From contig NZ_WWJY01000454.1 in assembly GCF_009865405.1 (NCBI RefSeq), positions 1 to 64,000 on the forward strand: a DNA stretch of 64,000 bases. The letters run 5' to 3'. This document shows, in pieces, positions 52,375-60,979 of the stretch (the first letter of the stretch is position 1; every line of letters begins with the position of its first letter). The translations under genes were made by a program, and so were the position numbers. The notes beneath the pieces are model-generated. The model saw nothing but the letters and a program-made list of their open reading frames with translations, made no database searches and was not told the origin of the DNA. The stretch is from Streptomyces sp. SID3212. Its GTDB lineage: Bacteria > Actinomycetota > Actinomycetes > Streptomycetales > Streptomycetaceae.

Positions 52375-53292
52375 GTGTCATCGACCAGTACGGACGAAGT
52401 GCCCGTCGACGCGGCTCTCGTGCGCCGCCTGCTCGCGGCCCAGTTCCCGCAGTGGGCCGACCTGCCCCTGGCGACCATCCCCGTGCCCGGCATGGACAAC
52501 GCGACGTTCCGGCTGGGCGACGGCATGTCCGTACGGCTGCCGCGCTTCCCGCGCTGGGCGGGACAGGTGGAGCGCGAGCACGAGTGGCTCCCGCGCATCG
52601 CGCCGCACCTCCCGCTGCCCGTCTCCGAGCCGCTGGCCATGGGCAAACCGGCCGAGGGCTATCCCTTCTCCTGGTCGGTCTACCGGTGGCTGCCCGGGGA
52701 GAACGCGTCGGGCGCCGCCCTCGTGGACCCGGCAGGCGCCGCCACCGAGCTGGCCGGCTTCGTCTCCGCCCTCCAGGCGGTCGACGCCACGGGCGCCCCG
52801 GGACCGCAGTGGAGCAACGCGTTCCGTGGTGTGCCGATGGGGGACGAGCGGGACTCCCTGGCCTCCGAGGCGCGTGTCCTGCCCAAGATCGAGGCCATGA
52901 AGGGCCTGGTCGACACCGACGCGCTCGCCGCTGTGTGGCAGGCGGCGCTGACGGCTCCCGCCTGGGCCGGGCCGCCGGTCTGGATCCACGGCGACCTCGG
53001 GACCGGGAACATCCTGCTGGCCGACGGCCGGCTGAACGCGGTCATCGACTTCGGGACGCTGGCCGCCGGCGATCCGGCCGTGGACCTGCTGCCCGCCTGG
53101 AACTTCCTGCCCGACGAGGTGCGCGGTGTCTACCGCGAGGCGCTCGGCGTGGACGACGCGACCTGGGCGCGCGGGCGGGGCTGGGCGCTGGCCGGCTCAC
53201 TGCCCGTCCCCGACGACCCGTACTACCAGGACCCGGTACGGGCCGCCTCGGCGCTGCACGTCCTGGACCAACTGATCGCGGACCTCGGGTAG
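52375..53292 (+). CDS. Aminoglycoside phosphotransferase (APH) family kinase
   Basis: 305 residues from the GTG at 52375 (GAGGAG upstream; the frame is open earlier). Kinase-like fold: catalytic loop WIHGDLGTGNILL and metal site VIDFGTLAAGDP. The N-terminal lobe shows VPGMDNATFRLGDG. APH proteins phosphorylate hydroxyl groups of aminoglycosides, macrolides or sugars. In this cluster it may inactivate the product inside the cell (self-resistance) or phosphorylate a sugar precursor. Confidence 0.88.
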   Translation: MSSTSTDEVPVDAALVRRLLAAQFPQWADLPLATIPVPGMDNATFRLGDGMSVRLPRFPRWAGQVEREHEWLPRIAPHLPLPVSEPLAMGKPAEGYPFSWSVYRWLPGENASGAALVDPAGAATELAGFVSALQAVDATGAPGPQWSNAFRGVPMGDERDSLASEARVLPKIEAMKGLVDTDALAAVWQAALTAPAWAGPPVWIHGDLGTGNILLADGRLNAVIDFGTLAAGDPAVDLLPAWNFLPDEVRGVYREALGVDDATWARGRGWALAGSLPVPDDPYYQDPVRAASALHVLDQLIADLG

Positions 53293-53324
53293 ATACGTCT
53301 CGACGGGGTGGGCGACCCTGATCA

Positions 53325-53361
53325 TTGCCTCACGCTTGCCTAGCTTGGCAATATTGTGCCA
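53325..53361 (+). promoter_or_regulatory. Operator/promoter of the GT-MFS unit
   Basis: TTGCC (53325-53329)-N17-GGCAA (53347-53351), overlapping TTGCCTAGCTTGGCAA (53336-53351) and GGCAA-TATT-GTGCC (53347-53360). TTGCCT-18-CAATAT gives a -35/-10 pair. It is the rightmost site found. Confidence 0.7.
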
Positions 53362-53414
53362 AGCTGGTCCCGCCTCCCCACGGGAGATCTCCGGCAGCCA
53401 CGCGAGGAGCAGAG

Positions 53415-54599
53415 ATGGGTCGCCCCAAGTTCAGTGTCGTGATCCCTTACAAACAACGCCTGGACAACATCAGGCTGGTGTTCGCCGCGCTGGCGGAACA
53501 GACCATGGACCGCTCCGAGTTCCAGGTCGTCGTCGGCGCGCTGGAGTACTCGCGGGAGTACGTCGCCACCTGCCGGGAGTTCATGGACCGGCTCGACATC
53601 GTCACGGTCATGTCGGACGAGAAGTGGAACCTGAGCCGCGCCAGGAACCTGGCGATCAAGCAGGCCACGGGGCAGGTGTACGTGTTCCTCGACGCGGACA
53701 TGGTGCTGCCCCCCAACTGCCTGCGCAACTTGTACGACCGTCACTACGCGCACGGTCAGAGCATCTGCGTCGTGGGCCAGATGATCGGCTACGACGAGGT
53801 GGTCGACAGCCAGGTGGACGCGGTCGAGGCGCTGCCGTTCAGCCATTACCGCGAGGCGCTCGCCGTACTCGACGCGGGAACGACGGATGTCCTGGACGAA
53901 CGCTGGTCGCCCGCCTACGAGTCGGCGATCGCCCGCTTCCCCTGGGTGTTCGCCCGGGGCGGCTTCCTCGCCCTGTCCGCCGATACGCTCCACCGCCACG
54001 GGCTCCTCTTCGACGAGGGCTTCGACGGATGGGGGCCCGAGGACCAGGAATGGGGATTCCGGGTCGCCTCGACCGGGACCCCGATCGTGCTGCGCGAGGA
54101 CGTCGTGGGACTGCACCTGCCCCACGCGCGGGACCTCTCCGCCAACGGCGCCACGGCCCACGTCAACAACCGGTACTACCTCGGCAAGTGGCCCCGTCTC
54201 GACCTCGAACTGGCCCTCGTCTTCGGCTGGTTGGAGACCGACCGGATCTACCCGGAGGTGGAGCGCGAACTCGCCGCCGCCGCCGGGGGCGAAGGGCGCG
54301 CGCTCGGAGTCGTACGGGGCACGATCAACGGCAGGACCGGCCTGGTGGTCGGTGCCGTGACGGAGGGCGGGTCGCTCCGGCCCTCCCCGGAGACCGACGC
54401 GCTGTTCGACCCGCGCTCGCCGCTCGACGTGGTGCCGCTGGCCGGATTCGCCCTGCCCTACGGCGACAAGAGCGTCGAGGAGTGCCGCGTCCTGCCGGCG
54501 GTCACCACATTGAGCGAGCGGTACCGGGAGGCCGTCCTCCGCGAGGCCGAGCGCGTCGCGCACAAGGTCCTCACCCCGGCGGGCGGCGAACGGGGCTGA
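53415..54599 (+). CDS. Glycosyltransferase, GT2/GT27-like
   Basis: 394 residues from the ATG at 53415 (GAGGAG at 53404). SVVIPYKQRLDNIRLVF, WNLSRARNLAIKQATG, the DxD in VFLDADMVLPPN, and the second motif GFDGWGPEDQEWGFR, as in galactosyltransferase-C domains of GT27-type enzymes. A C-terminal beta-rich extension (about 300-394) is of unknown role. The fifth glycosyltransferase in the cluster. It forms a unit with the following MFS. Confidence 0.87.
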   Translation: MGRPKFSVVIPYKQRLDNIRLVFAALAEQTMDRSEFQVVVGALEYSREYVATCREFMDRLDIVTVMSDEKWNLSRARNLAIKQATGQVYVFLDADMVLPPNCLRNLYDRHYAHGQSICVVGQMIGYDEVVDSQVDAVEALPFSHYREALAVLDAGTTDVLDERWSPAYESAIARFPWVFARGGFLALSADTLHRHGLLFDEGFDGWGPEDQEWGFRVASTGTPIVLREDVVGLHLPHARDLSANGATAHVNNRYYLGKWPRLDLELALVFGWLETDRIYPEVERELAAAAGGEGRALGVVRGTINGRTGLVVGAVTEGGSLRPSPETDALFDPRSPLDVVPLAGFALPYGDKSVEECRVLPAVTTLSERYREAVLREAERVAHKVLTPAGGERG

Positions 54600-54691
54600 C
54601 CGGAGCGCACCGTTGCCGGAGTGGGATCGTGGGTCCCGCTGTCGCGTCTCCCGCTGCCGCCCCCGGCGGCCGGACCAAGGAAGAGCCGGTT

Positions 54692-55996
54692 ATGACCGCC
54701 GAACCCGAACCGACCCCCGACGTCTCCGCCGCCTCGCCCGCGTCCCCCACAGCGAAGGGCACCCGTCTGTCCTTCCTCCGCGAAGGCGCGATCGGCCGGC
54801 TCGTTGGGGTCACCGGAGCCGTCGGGGTGTCGGGCGCGATGGTCTCGACCTCGGCCAGTCTCTTCCTCGCCGACGAGGTGGGGGCGACCCCGCTGATGAT
54901 CGGTCTGTTCTTCGCCGGACGGGCCGTCGGTGAGATCGGCGTCGACCTCGTGATCGGTGTGCTCTCCGACCGGGTACGGGACCGCAGGCGCCTGCTGGCC
55001 CTGTGCACCCTCCTCTTCGCGATCGGGGGGCTGTCCTACGCCGGTCTGCGCGACTACTACCTGCTGCTGGCAGCCGGGGTGTGCTGCTTCGGCATCGGCA
55101 GTACGAGCTTCGCCCAACTCTTCGCGTACAGCAGGCAACTGGCCGACTCGCGCGGCCAGGGCGCGGCCTTCTTCACCGGCTTCCTCCGCTCGATCACCTC
55201 GCTGTCCTGGGTGATCGGGCCCCCGCTCGCCTTCACCCTGATCGCCCGGCAGGGCTTCACCGCGATGTACCTGGCCGCCGCCGCGCTGTCGCTGGTCGCC
55301 TCGGCGCTGAGCCGGTGGGGCCTGCCGTCGGCCTCGCGGCCGGCGCCGGCCGACAGCACGACCGGCGGCACGACCGACAGCACGACCGGCGGTGGGTCCG
55401 CCGCGAACGCCCCTTCCACCCGTAACCCGTTCGCCGGACTCGACCGGGGAACGGCGGCCCTCCTCACGGCCGTTGTGCTGCTGCTGACGGCCAACATGAT
55501 GTACCAGATCAACCTGGCCCTCTTTGTCACCCGCGACCTCGGCCTCGGCCAGGGCTTCGTCGGATGGCTCCTCGGGCTGAGCGCCGCGCTGGAGATCCCC
55601 GCCCTGGTGTGGGTGGGGGCCCGGTCCGAGAAGCTCGGCAAGCGCCGCCTGGTCGTCGCGGCCTCGGCGCTGGCCACCGTCTTCTTCTGCCTGCTGCCCC
55701 TCGCGTCAGGCCGGACCGCCCTGCTCCTGCTCCAGGTCCCCAACGCGCTCTGGACCGCCGTGGTCCTGAGCATCCCCGTCGTCATCCTCCAGGACCGCCT
55801 GCCCTCCCGGCTGGGCGTGGCCTCGTCCCTCTACTCCAGCGCGTTCAAGACCGGCACCCTGCTCGGCGGCCTGGTCACCGGGACGGTGGCCACCTGGACG
55901 GGGTACACCCAGGTCTTCTGGGTCTGCGCCGCCCTGACCGGACTGGCCGCGGTGCTCCTCGCCGCCGGCGCGGGCGGGACCGGGCCCACCGACTGA
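54692..55996 (+). CDS. MFS transporter
   Basis: 434 residues from the ATG at 54692 (AAGGAAG at 54677-54683). Twelve predicted helices; the loop VLSDRVRDRRR follows helix 2. The central cytoplasmic loop has the repeat DSTTGG(G/T). Resembles sugar/drug efflux transporters (SetA/MdtH group). Likely exporter of the glycosylated product, co-transcribed with the GT and under the rightmost cluster operator. Confidence 0.82.
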   Translation: MTAEPEPTPDVSAASPASPTAKGTRLSFLREGAIGRLVGVTGAVGVSGAMVSTSASLFLADEVGATPLMIGLFFAGRAVGEIGVDLVIGVLSDRVRDRRRLLALCTLLFAIGGLSYAGLRDYYLLLAAGVCCFGIGSTSFAQLFAYSRQLADSRGQGAAFFTGFLRSITSLSWVIGPPLAFTLIARQGFTAMYLAAAALSLVASALSRWGLPSASRPAPADSTTGGTTDSTTGGGSAANAPSTRNPFAGLDRGTAALLTAVVLLLTANMMYQINLALFVTRDLGLGQGFVGWLLGLSAALEIPALVWVGARSEKLGKRRLVVAASALATVFFCLLPLASGRTALLLLQVPNALWTAVVLSIPVVILQDRLPSRLGVASSLYSSAFKTGTLLGGLVTGTVATWTGYTQVFWVCAALTGLAAVLLAAGAGGTGPTD

Positions 55997-56090
55997 CGGT
56001 CGCGCGCGACACCTCCGTACCCCTGTACCTCCGTACCTCCGCACGATCACACCGATCACACCGACACACTCCTCACAGAAGGGCACCACC

Positions 56091-56510
56091 ATGCTTTCTT
56101 TCAGCGCTCTCACCCGCCTCGGCACCCGGCGTCCCGGCCGGTCCGGCGCCCTGACCGCCACGGCCGCCGCCGCCCTCCTCCTCGCGGCGGGTGCCGGTAC
56201 GGTCCAGGCGGCCCCGGCGGGCCAGGGGGCGGCCCTGGCCGGCTCCTGCGAGTTCAGCAACACGCTCTGCCTGTTCGAGGGGGCCGGCTACGCCGGTGCC
56301 CGGTTCACGGTCCAGGCTCTCCCCCCGGCGACGAGCGCCTGCGTGAGCCTCGCGGAACACGGCTGGGCCGGCCGCGCCTTCTCGGCCGTGAACACCAACT
56401 CCCGGGCCGCGACGCTCTACGCGGGCGAGAACTGCACGGGCGCCTCGCTCAACGTCGCGGGAAGCCTCAGCCCCCTCACGGTCAGCGCGGTGAGCGTACG
56501 GGTCTACTGA
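56091..56510 (+). CDS. Secreted peptidase inhibitor family I36/beta-gamma-crystallin-like protein
   Basis: 139 residues, ATG with GAAGGG upstream. Signal peptide ending near VQA. The mature part has four Cys (SCEFSNTLCLFEG, SACVSL, GENCTG) and the pattern CLFEGAGYAGARF of the I36 inhibitor/crystallin fold. Streptomycete I36 members inhibit extracellular metalloproteases. It lies outside the operator-marked cluster. Confidence 0.8.
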   Translation: MLSFSALTRLGTRRPGRSGALTATAAAALLLAAGAGTVQAAPAGQGAALAGSCEFSNTLCLFEGAGYAGARFTVQALPPATSACVSLAEHGWAGRAFSAVNTNSRAATLYAGENCTGASLNVAGSLSPLTVSAVSVRVY

Positions 56511-56511
56511 C

Positions 56512-56556
56512 CCCCGTCACCTGAATCTCCGTTACCTGGATCCCCGTCGCCTGAAT
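56512..56556 (+). repeat. 15-bp tandem repeats after stop codon
   Basis: Three 15-mers of the form C(C/T)CCGT(C/T)(A/G)CCTG(A/G)AT at 56512-56526, 56527-56541 and 56542-56556, starting 2 bases after the stop of the I36-like gene. Confidence 0.85.
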
Positions 56557-56561
56557 ACGGT

Positions 56562-56599
56562 GCGGGCCACGGTCCGGCTCGGCCCGGACCGTGGCCCGC
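56562..56599. terminator. Bidirectional terminator
   Basis: Perfect 15-bp stem GCGGGCCACGGTCCG / CGGACCGTGGCCCGC with an 8-base loop, between convergent genes. Confidence 0.88.
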
Positions 56600-56608
56600 G
56601 CACGTCCT

Positions 56609-57187
56609 TCACGCCGTGTCGCCCTGCTCGTCCGCGCGGGGCGGCTCCGAGGCGCCGGGATGGCTGAAGGTGGCGATCAGCCGCGGCGAACTGCCTCCCA
56701 CCAGCTCCCACGCCCTGCTGATCCCCATGATGAACATGAAGATCACCAGAATGGCGTGGGTCTTCACGTGCGTGGCGTCGGACGCGGTGCCGTTGATCTG
56801 GAGGGCGCTCACCAGCTGGATCGTGTAGAGGGCGAGGAAAGCGCTGATCAGCAGCGCCCAGCGGAACAGGGGGTGGGCCGGGTCCCGCAGGACCCCCGCC
56901 CGCAGCCCGGTCACCGCGAGCGCGGCGGTCGACAGGATCCCCGCGACCGCCATGATCGACGAGCCCGTACCGAGGTTGTCGCCGGGCATCAGCGCCACCA
57001 TGGACACCACGAGCGCGTCCAGGAAGGCCGACATCGCGGTGGCCGCCTTGAGCCGTTCCTTGTGGTGCTCCGACTTGCCGGTGACCGCCTTCGGGGTCAC
57101 GGAGATCGCGACGAACAACAGGCCGATCAATGCCCCGACGGCACTCGCCGAACCGAGGAAGAAATCGTGATAATTCTCGCCTACCAT
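56609..57187 (-). CDS. Integral membrane protein of unknown function
   Basis: 192 residues. Five hydrophobic helices, starting with FFLGSASAVGALIGLLFVAIS close to the N-terminus; short loops and a hydrophilic C-terminus. No motif for transport or catalysis. Stand-alone, divergent from the next gene. Confidence 0.75.
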   Translation of the reverse strand: MVGENYHDFFLGSASAVGALIGLLFVAISVTPKAVTGKSEHHKERLKAATAMSAFLDALVVSMVALMPGDNLGTGSSIMAVAGILSTAALAVTGLRAGVLRDPAHPLFRWALLISAFLALYTIQLVSALQINGTASDATHVKTHAILVIFMFIMGISRAWELVGGSSPRLIATFSHPGASEPPRADEQGDTA

Positions 57188-57291
57188 GATCGCGGAGTGT
57201 ACAGGGAGCCGGAAATCACCCCGTTCCGCCGCCGGCCACCCGCGGCCCCGCTCCCCAGGTGGCGCGGGACCGGCGGTGGTGTACTGGATCC

Positions 57292-57948
57292 ATGGAAAGA
57301 GCTGCTTCCGGTGCCGCCGCGGTCGCGGGCATCGCCCATGGCTCCGCGGTGGCGATCGGCGGCGAGGACGCCGAGACCCTGCCGTGGGCGCTGGTCGACG
57401 CGGTCCGGGAGGCCGGGCTGAGCGGTCTGCACGTGGTGTGTTCCGAGGCCGTGCTGCTCAGCGAACCCGTACGCACCCTGCTGGCGGCCGGTGGCGTGGC
57501 CCGCCTGACCTGCGCCGGGGACGGCGGGCGGGCGGGAGGGCTCACGGGGGAGATCACCGTACGGTGGCTGCCTCCGGCGGACCTGAACGAGCGGCTGGAG
57601 GCGGCGGACGCCAGCATCCCCGCCTTTCTCGCCCCGATCGCCCCGGACGGCACGGGCGGCACCGACGACGACGACCCGTCGCGGCCCTCCCAGGGGCGCG
57701 CGAAGTTCCGGCGCGAGGAGGCGCTGCGCTGTGACGCGGCGCTGATCAGGGCCGTACGGGTGGACGGCGCGGGCAACCTCGTCCTCGGCTCCGGGCCGAC
57801 GGGGACCGACGCCAGGATGGCCAAGGCCGGGGGTCTGACCCTGGTCCAGACGCACGCGATGGACAAGCAGCCGCTGCACAGCTCCGAGGTCGACGTCCCG
57901 GGCATCCACGTGGACCGCGTCCTCCCGGCGGCCCACGGTCGGCCGTAG
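57292..57948 (+). CDS. CoA-transferase subunit A-like protein
   Basis: 218 residues from the ATG at 57292; the frame is open from 57259 and the ribosome-binding site is weak. The C-terminal half (LRCDAALIRAVRVDGAGNLV, ending in PGIHVDRVLP) matches the alpha subunit of 3-oxoacid CoA-transferases. The N-terminal half is more divergent. No beta subunit (which carries the catalytic Glu) is encoded next to it, so it may be inactive, or act with a distant partner. Confidence 0.65.
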   Translation: MERAASGAAAVAGIAHGSAVAIGGEDAETLPWALVDAVREAGLSGLHVVCSEAVLLSEPVRTLLAAGGVARLTCAGDGGRAGGLTGEITVRWLPPADLNERLEAADASIPAFLAPIAPDGTGGTDDDDPSRPSQGRAKFRREEALRCDAALIRAVRVDGAGNLVLGSGPTGTDARMAKAGGLTLVQTHAMDKQPLHSSEVDVPGIHVDRVLPAAHGRP

Positions 57949-58030
57949 GGCGTTGCTCCCCGCTCGGCGGGCGACGGCGCGTCATCATCCTCGGAGGGAG
58001 GGGCCGGCCGTACGAACCTGAGGAGCGTCA

Positions 58031-58957
58031 GTGGACAGTCGAAGAGTGCTCGGGACCGGCGTGGCGGGAGCGCTGGTCGTCGCGCTGGCCGCGGGCTGCT
58101 CGTCGTCGGACAACGACGGCGGCAGCGGGGACTCGTCCACGTCCGTCCTCACGGGTGAGCCGGGCGGCGCGGGCCGCGTGCTCGCCGTGAAGGTGGACAA
58201 CGTGGCGGCGGCCCGCCCGCAGGTCGGTCTCAACAGCGCGGACCTCGTGTACGGCATCGAGGTGGAGGGCGGGCTCTCGCGGCTCATGGCCGTCTTCGAC
58301 AGCGACCATCTGCCGGACACGATCGGTCCGGTACGGAGCGCCCGCGAGACCGATCTCCAGATCCTCGCCGAGTACAACCGGCCGGCCCTCGCGTTCTCCG
58401 GGGCGCAGAGCCAGTTGCTGCCCGTGCTGGAGGATTCGGACATCGTCGCCAGGACGGGGACGAGCGCCTTCTTCCGGGACCGCGACCGGCCCGCCCCGCA
58501 CAACGAGTTCATCCATCCCAAGGGCCTCACGGACGGCGCGGGCGAGGCGAAGGACATCGGGCTGCGCTTCTCCGCGAAGACGCCGTCCGGCGGGACGGCC
58601 AACACCACGACCACGGCGTCGATGCCGCACTCCCGCTTCACCTTCACCTGGAACGGGTCGCGGTACACGGTCGCCCTCGACGGTACGAAGTCCCCCTGGA
58701 CGGCCGACAACGTGATCGTGCAGCGCGTGAAGGTCAAGGAGTCGCGCTTCCGGAGCCGTACCGGATTTGTGCCGTTCTCCGAGACCGTGGGCAGCGGCTC
58801 CGGTGTGGTGCTGCGCGACGGCCGGTCGTACACCGTGCGGTGGAGCAGGCCCTCGGAGGGCGCGGGCACGACCTACACGCGGGACGGCGGGTCAGGGAGC
58901 GGTACGACGATGCGGCTGCGTCCCGGCAGGACGTGGATCGTCCTGGAACCGGCCTGA
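58031..58957 (+). CDS. DUF3048 domain lipoprotein
   Basis: 308 residues, GTG with GAGGAG upstream. The signal sequence ends in a lipobox LAAGC, so the protein is anchored outside the membrane after Ser/Gly-rich DNDGGSGDSS. The body shows VKVDNVAAARPQVGLNSADLVYGIEVEGG and the late IGPVRSARETD, as in YerB/DUF3048. Function unknown. Confidence 0.88.
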   Translation: MDSRRVLGTGVAGALVVALAAGCSSSDNDGGSGDSSTSVLTGEPGGAGRVLAVKVDNVAAARPQVGLNSADLVYGIEVEGGLSRLMAVFDSDHLPDTIGPVRSARETDLQILAEYNRPALAFSGAQSQLLPVLEDSDIVARTGTSAFFRDRDRPAPHNEFIHPKGLTDGAGEAKDIGLRFSAKTPSGGTANTTTTASMPHSRFTFTWNGSRYTVALDGTKSPWTADNVIVQRVKVKESRFRSRTGFVPFSETVGSGSGVVLRDGRSYTVRWSRPSEGAGTTYTRDGGSGSGTTMRLRPGRTWIVLEPA

Positions 58958-58995
58958 CCTGTCCGTCCTCGACCGGCCTGACCTGTCCGTCCTCG
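58948..58995 (+). repeat. Perfect 24-bp tandem duplication across the stop codon
   Basis: 58948-58971 and 58972-58995 are identical; the first copy contains the TGA of the DUF3048 gene, and a third partial copy follows. Confidence 0.93.
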
Positions 58996-59139
58996 AACCG
59001 GCCCGGCCCGCCCGCCACTTGACGCTCCGTACCGCCGGAAAGCGGTGGCCGAAGACCGTACCTTGACGGGTTCATGCCAGGGTCCCACGATGCGTCGCAT
59101 GGGGAGACCCCCAGACTTCCCCCGCGAGCAGGAGAGAGC

Positions 59140-60498
59140 ATGCGACTACGCATCCACGGCGGAAAGACCGCCAGAAGGACCGCCACCCTCGCGGCGTTGG
59201 TGGCGCTCGCCGTCGCGGCGCCGCTCACCGCCACCGCCACGTCCTCCGGCGCGCCCGGCGCGAAGGACCTCGCGTCGGCCGCCGCCACCGAGGAGGTGAT
59301 CCGGCAGTACACCATCAACGGTCCCTCCACCGTCGCCGACCGGACCGCCCTCCTCGCGACCGGAGTGTCGATCGACGAGGTCGGCGACCACACGGTGGTC
59401 GTCAGCGCCGACACCACCCAGGCCAAGCGCCTCCGCGCCCTCGGCCACCGGCTCACCGCGCTTCCCGCGCCGCCCGCCAGGAACAACGGCAAGTCGGCCG
59501 TCGCGCCCTTCGACTTCCCCTCCGCGGACTCCCGCTACCACAACTACGCGGAGATGAACACGGAGATCGACCAGCGGATCCAGCAGTACCCGAACCTCAT
59601 GTCCAAGCGGGTGATCGGCAGGACCTACGAGGGCCGGAACATCATCGCCGTCAAGATCAGCGACAACGTCGCGACGGACGAGGCCGAGCCCGAGATCCTG
59701 TTCACCCACCACCAGCACGCCCGTGAACACCTCACGGTCGAGATGGCGTTGTACCTGATACGGGAGCTGGGCGCCGGGTACGGCTCCGACTCGCGCGTCA
59801 CGAGCGCCGTCAACAACCGCGAGATCTGGATCGTGCCGGACCTCAACCCGGACGGCGGCGAGTACGACGTGGCCTCCGGCTCGTACCGCAGCTGGCGCAA
59901 GAACCGCCAGCCCAACACCGGTTCGACGGCGATCGGCACCGACCTCAACCGCAACTGGGACTACAAGTTCGGCTGCTGCGGCGGCTCTTCGGGCACGGCC
60001 AGCTCCGAGACGTACCGCGGCCGCGCCGCCGAGTCCGCCCCCGAGGTCAAGGTCGTCGCCGACTTCGTCCGTTCGCGGGTGGTCGGAGGCAAGCAGCAGA
60101 TCAAGGCGGCCATCGACTTCCACACGTACAGCCAGCTGGTGCTCTGGCCGTTCGGCTGGACCAACGCCGACACCGCGCCGGGACTGACCCAGGACGACCG
60201 GGACGCCTTCGCCGCCGTCGGCCGGAAGATGGGCGCGAGCAACGGGTACACGGCGGAGCAGTCGAGCGACCTCTACATCACGGACGGCTCGATCGACGAC
60301 TGGCTGTGGGGCACCCAGAAGATCTTCAGCTACACCTTCGAGATGTACCCGGCCGGCTCCTCGGGCGGCGGCTTCTACCCGCCCGACGAGGTGATCGAAC
60401 GCGAGACGTCCCGCAACCGCGACGCGGTGCTCCAACTCGTCGAGAACGCCGACTGCATGTATCGCTCCATCGGCAAACAGGCCCAGTACTGCGCCTGA
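59140..60498 (+). CDS. Secreted M14 zinc carboxypeptidase
   Basis: 452 residues from the ATG at 59140 (GGAGAG upstream). Signal peptide to about residue 40, then an N-terminal propeptide-like region. Catalytic domain (about 120-440): zinc ligands in HHQHAREH (HxxE) and AIDFHTYSQ, substrate-binding LNRNWDY, and the general base Glu in YTFEMYP. Cleaves C-terminal residues from extracellular peptides. Confidence 0.93.
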   Translation: MRLRIHGGKTARRTATLAALVALAVAAPLTATATSSGAPGAKDLASAAATEEVIRQYTINGPSTVADRTALLATGVSIDEVGDHTVVVSADTTQAKRLRALGHRLTALPAPPARNNGKSAVAPFDFPSADSRYHNYAEMNTEIDQRIQQYPNLMSKRVIGRTYEGRNIIAVKISDNVATDEAEPEILFTHHQHAREHLTVEMALYLIRELGAGYGSDSRVTSAVNNREIWIVPDLNPDGGEYDVASGSYRSWRKNRQPNTGSTAIGTDLNRNWDYKFGCCGGSSGTASSETYRGRAAESAPEVKVVADFVRSRVVGGKQQIKAAIDFHTYSQLVLWPFGWTNADTAPGLTQDDRDAFAAVGRKMGASNGYTAEQSSDLYITDGSIDDWLWGTQKIFSYTFEMYPAGSSGGGFYPPDEVIERETSRNRDAVLQLVENADCMYRSIGKQAQYCA

Positions 60499-60507
60499 CC
60501 GAGGACC

Positions 60508-60551
60508 GATCCGTACCTGATCCGTACGTGATCCGCGCCTGATCCACCCCT
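60508..60551 (+). repeat. 11-bp tandem repeats after stop codon
   Basis: Four 11-mers GATCC(G/A)(T/C)(A/G/C)C(C/G)T-like at 60508-60518, 60519-60529, 60530-60540 and 60541-60551, nine bases after the M14 stop. Confidence 0.85.
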
Positions 60552-60558
60552 GTTCCCC

Positions 60559-60600
60559 GGCCGCCGCGCCACGGTCTCTCCCCGCCGTGTCGCGGCGGCC
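60559..60600 (+). terminator. Terminator after M14 carboxypeptidase gene
   Basis: 16-bp stem GGCCGCCGCGCCACGG / CCGTGTCGCGGCGGCC with one mismatch and a 10-base loop. Confidence 0.8.
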
Positions 60601-60979
60601 GCGTGCGTCCTCGCTCAGGGCGGTTCTATGGCGAAGCGGTGTTTTTTACATGTACCCCATGTGACGAAAACGTGTTTCAGGCGTGACGGATGATGTCGGA
60701 CATGTGTTCTTGCGCAGGTCAGAGGCGCGTGGAATAGTCCGGCACCGCGTCTCGTGGCTGTGGGGTGGGGATGAGCAGCTGAGAGTGACGGGGGAAGCGG
60801 GGGCTTTTTCGCGTGCCGTACGGCGGTGCGCGCCCGGCTGCCTGTCGCCGAGTCCGACCCCCGCCCCCGGCCGGACGCGGGGACTCGCCGTCCCGTACGG
60901 AGCGGCGATTCCCTGACCGGTTGTCAGAGGTTCGCCGGCCCGGCCGGCCGGGCGGACCGCACAGGGGTGGGGGAGAACG
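60601..60979. other. Intergenic region upstream of FG-GAP gene
   Basis: 379 bp without a convincing gene. The part 60640-60720 is relatively AT-rich (TTTTTTACATGTACCCCATGT) and probably holds the promoter; ACATGT occurs twice. The rest is GC-rich leader. A 77-codon ORF here lacks coding bias. Confidence 0.4.

Noticed and set aside
60683-60916. 77-codon ORF between the M14 and FG-GAP genes
   Set aside because: No ribosome-binding site, no coding bias and no recognisable domain; it lies in the likely promoter/leader region.
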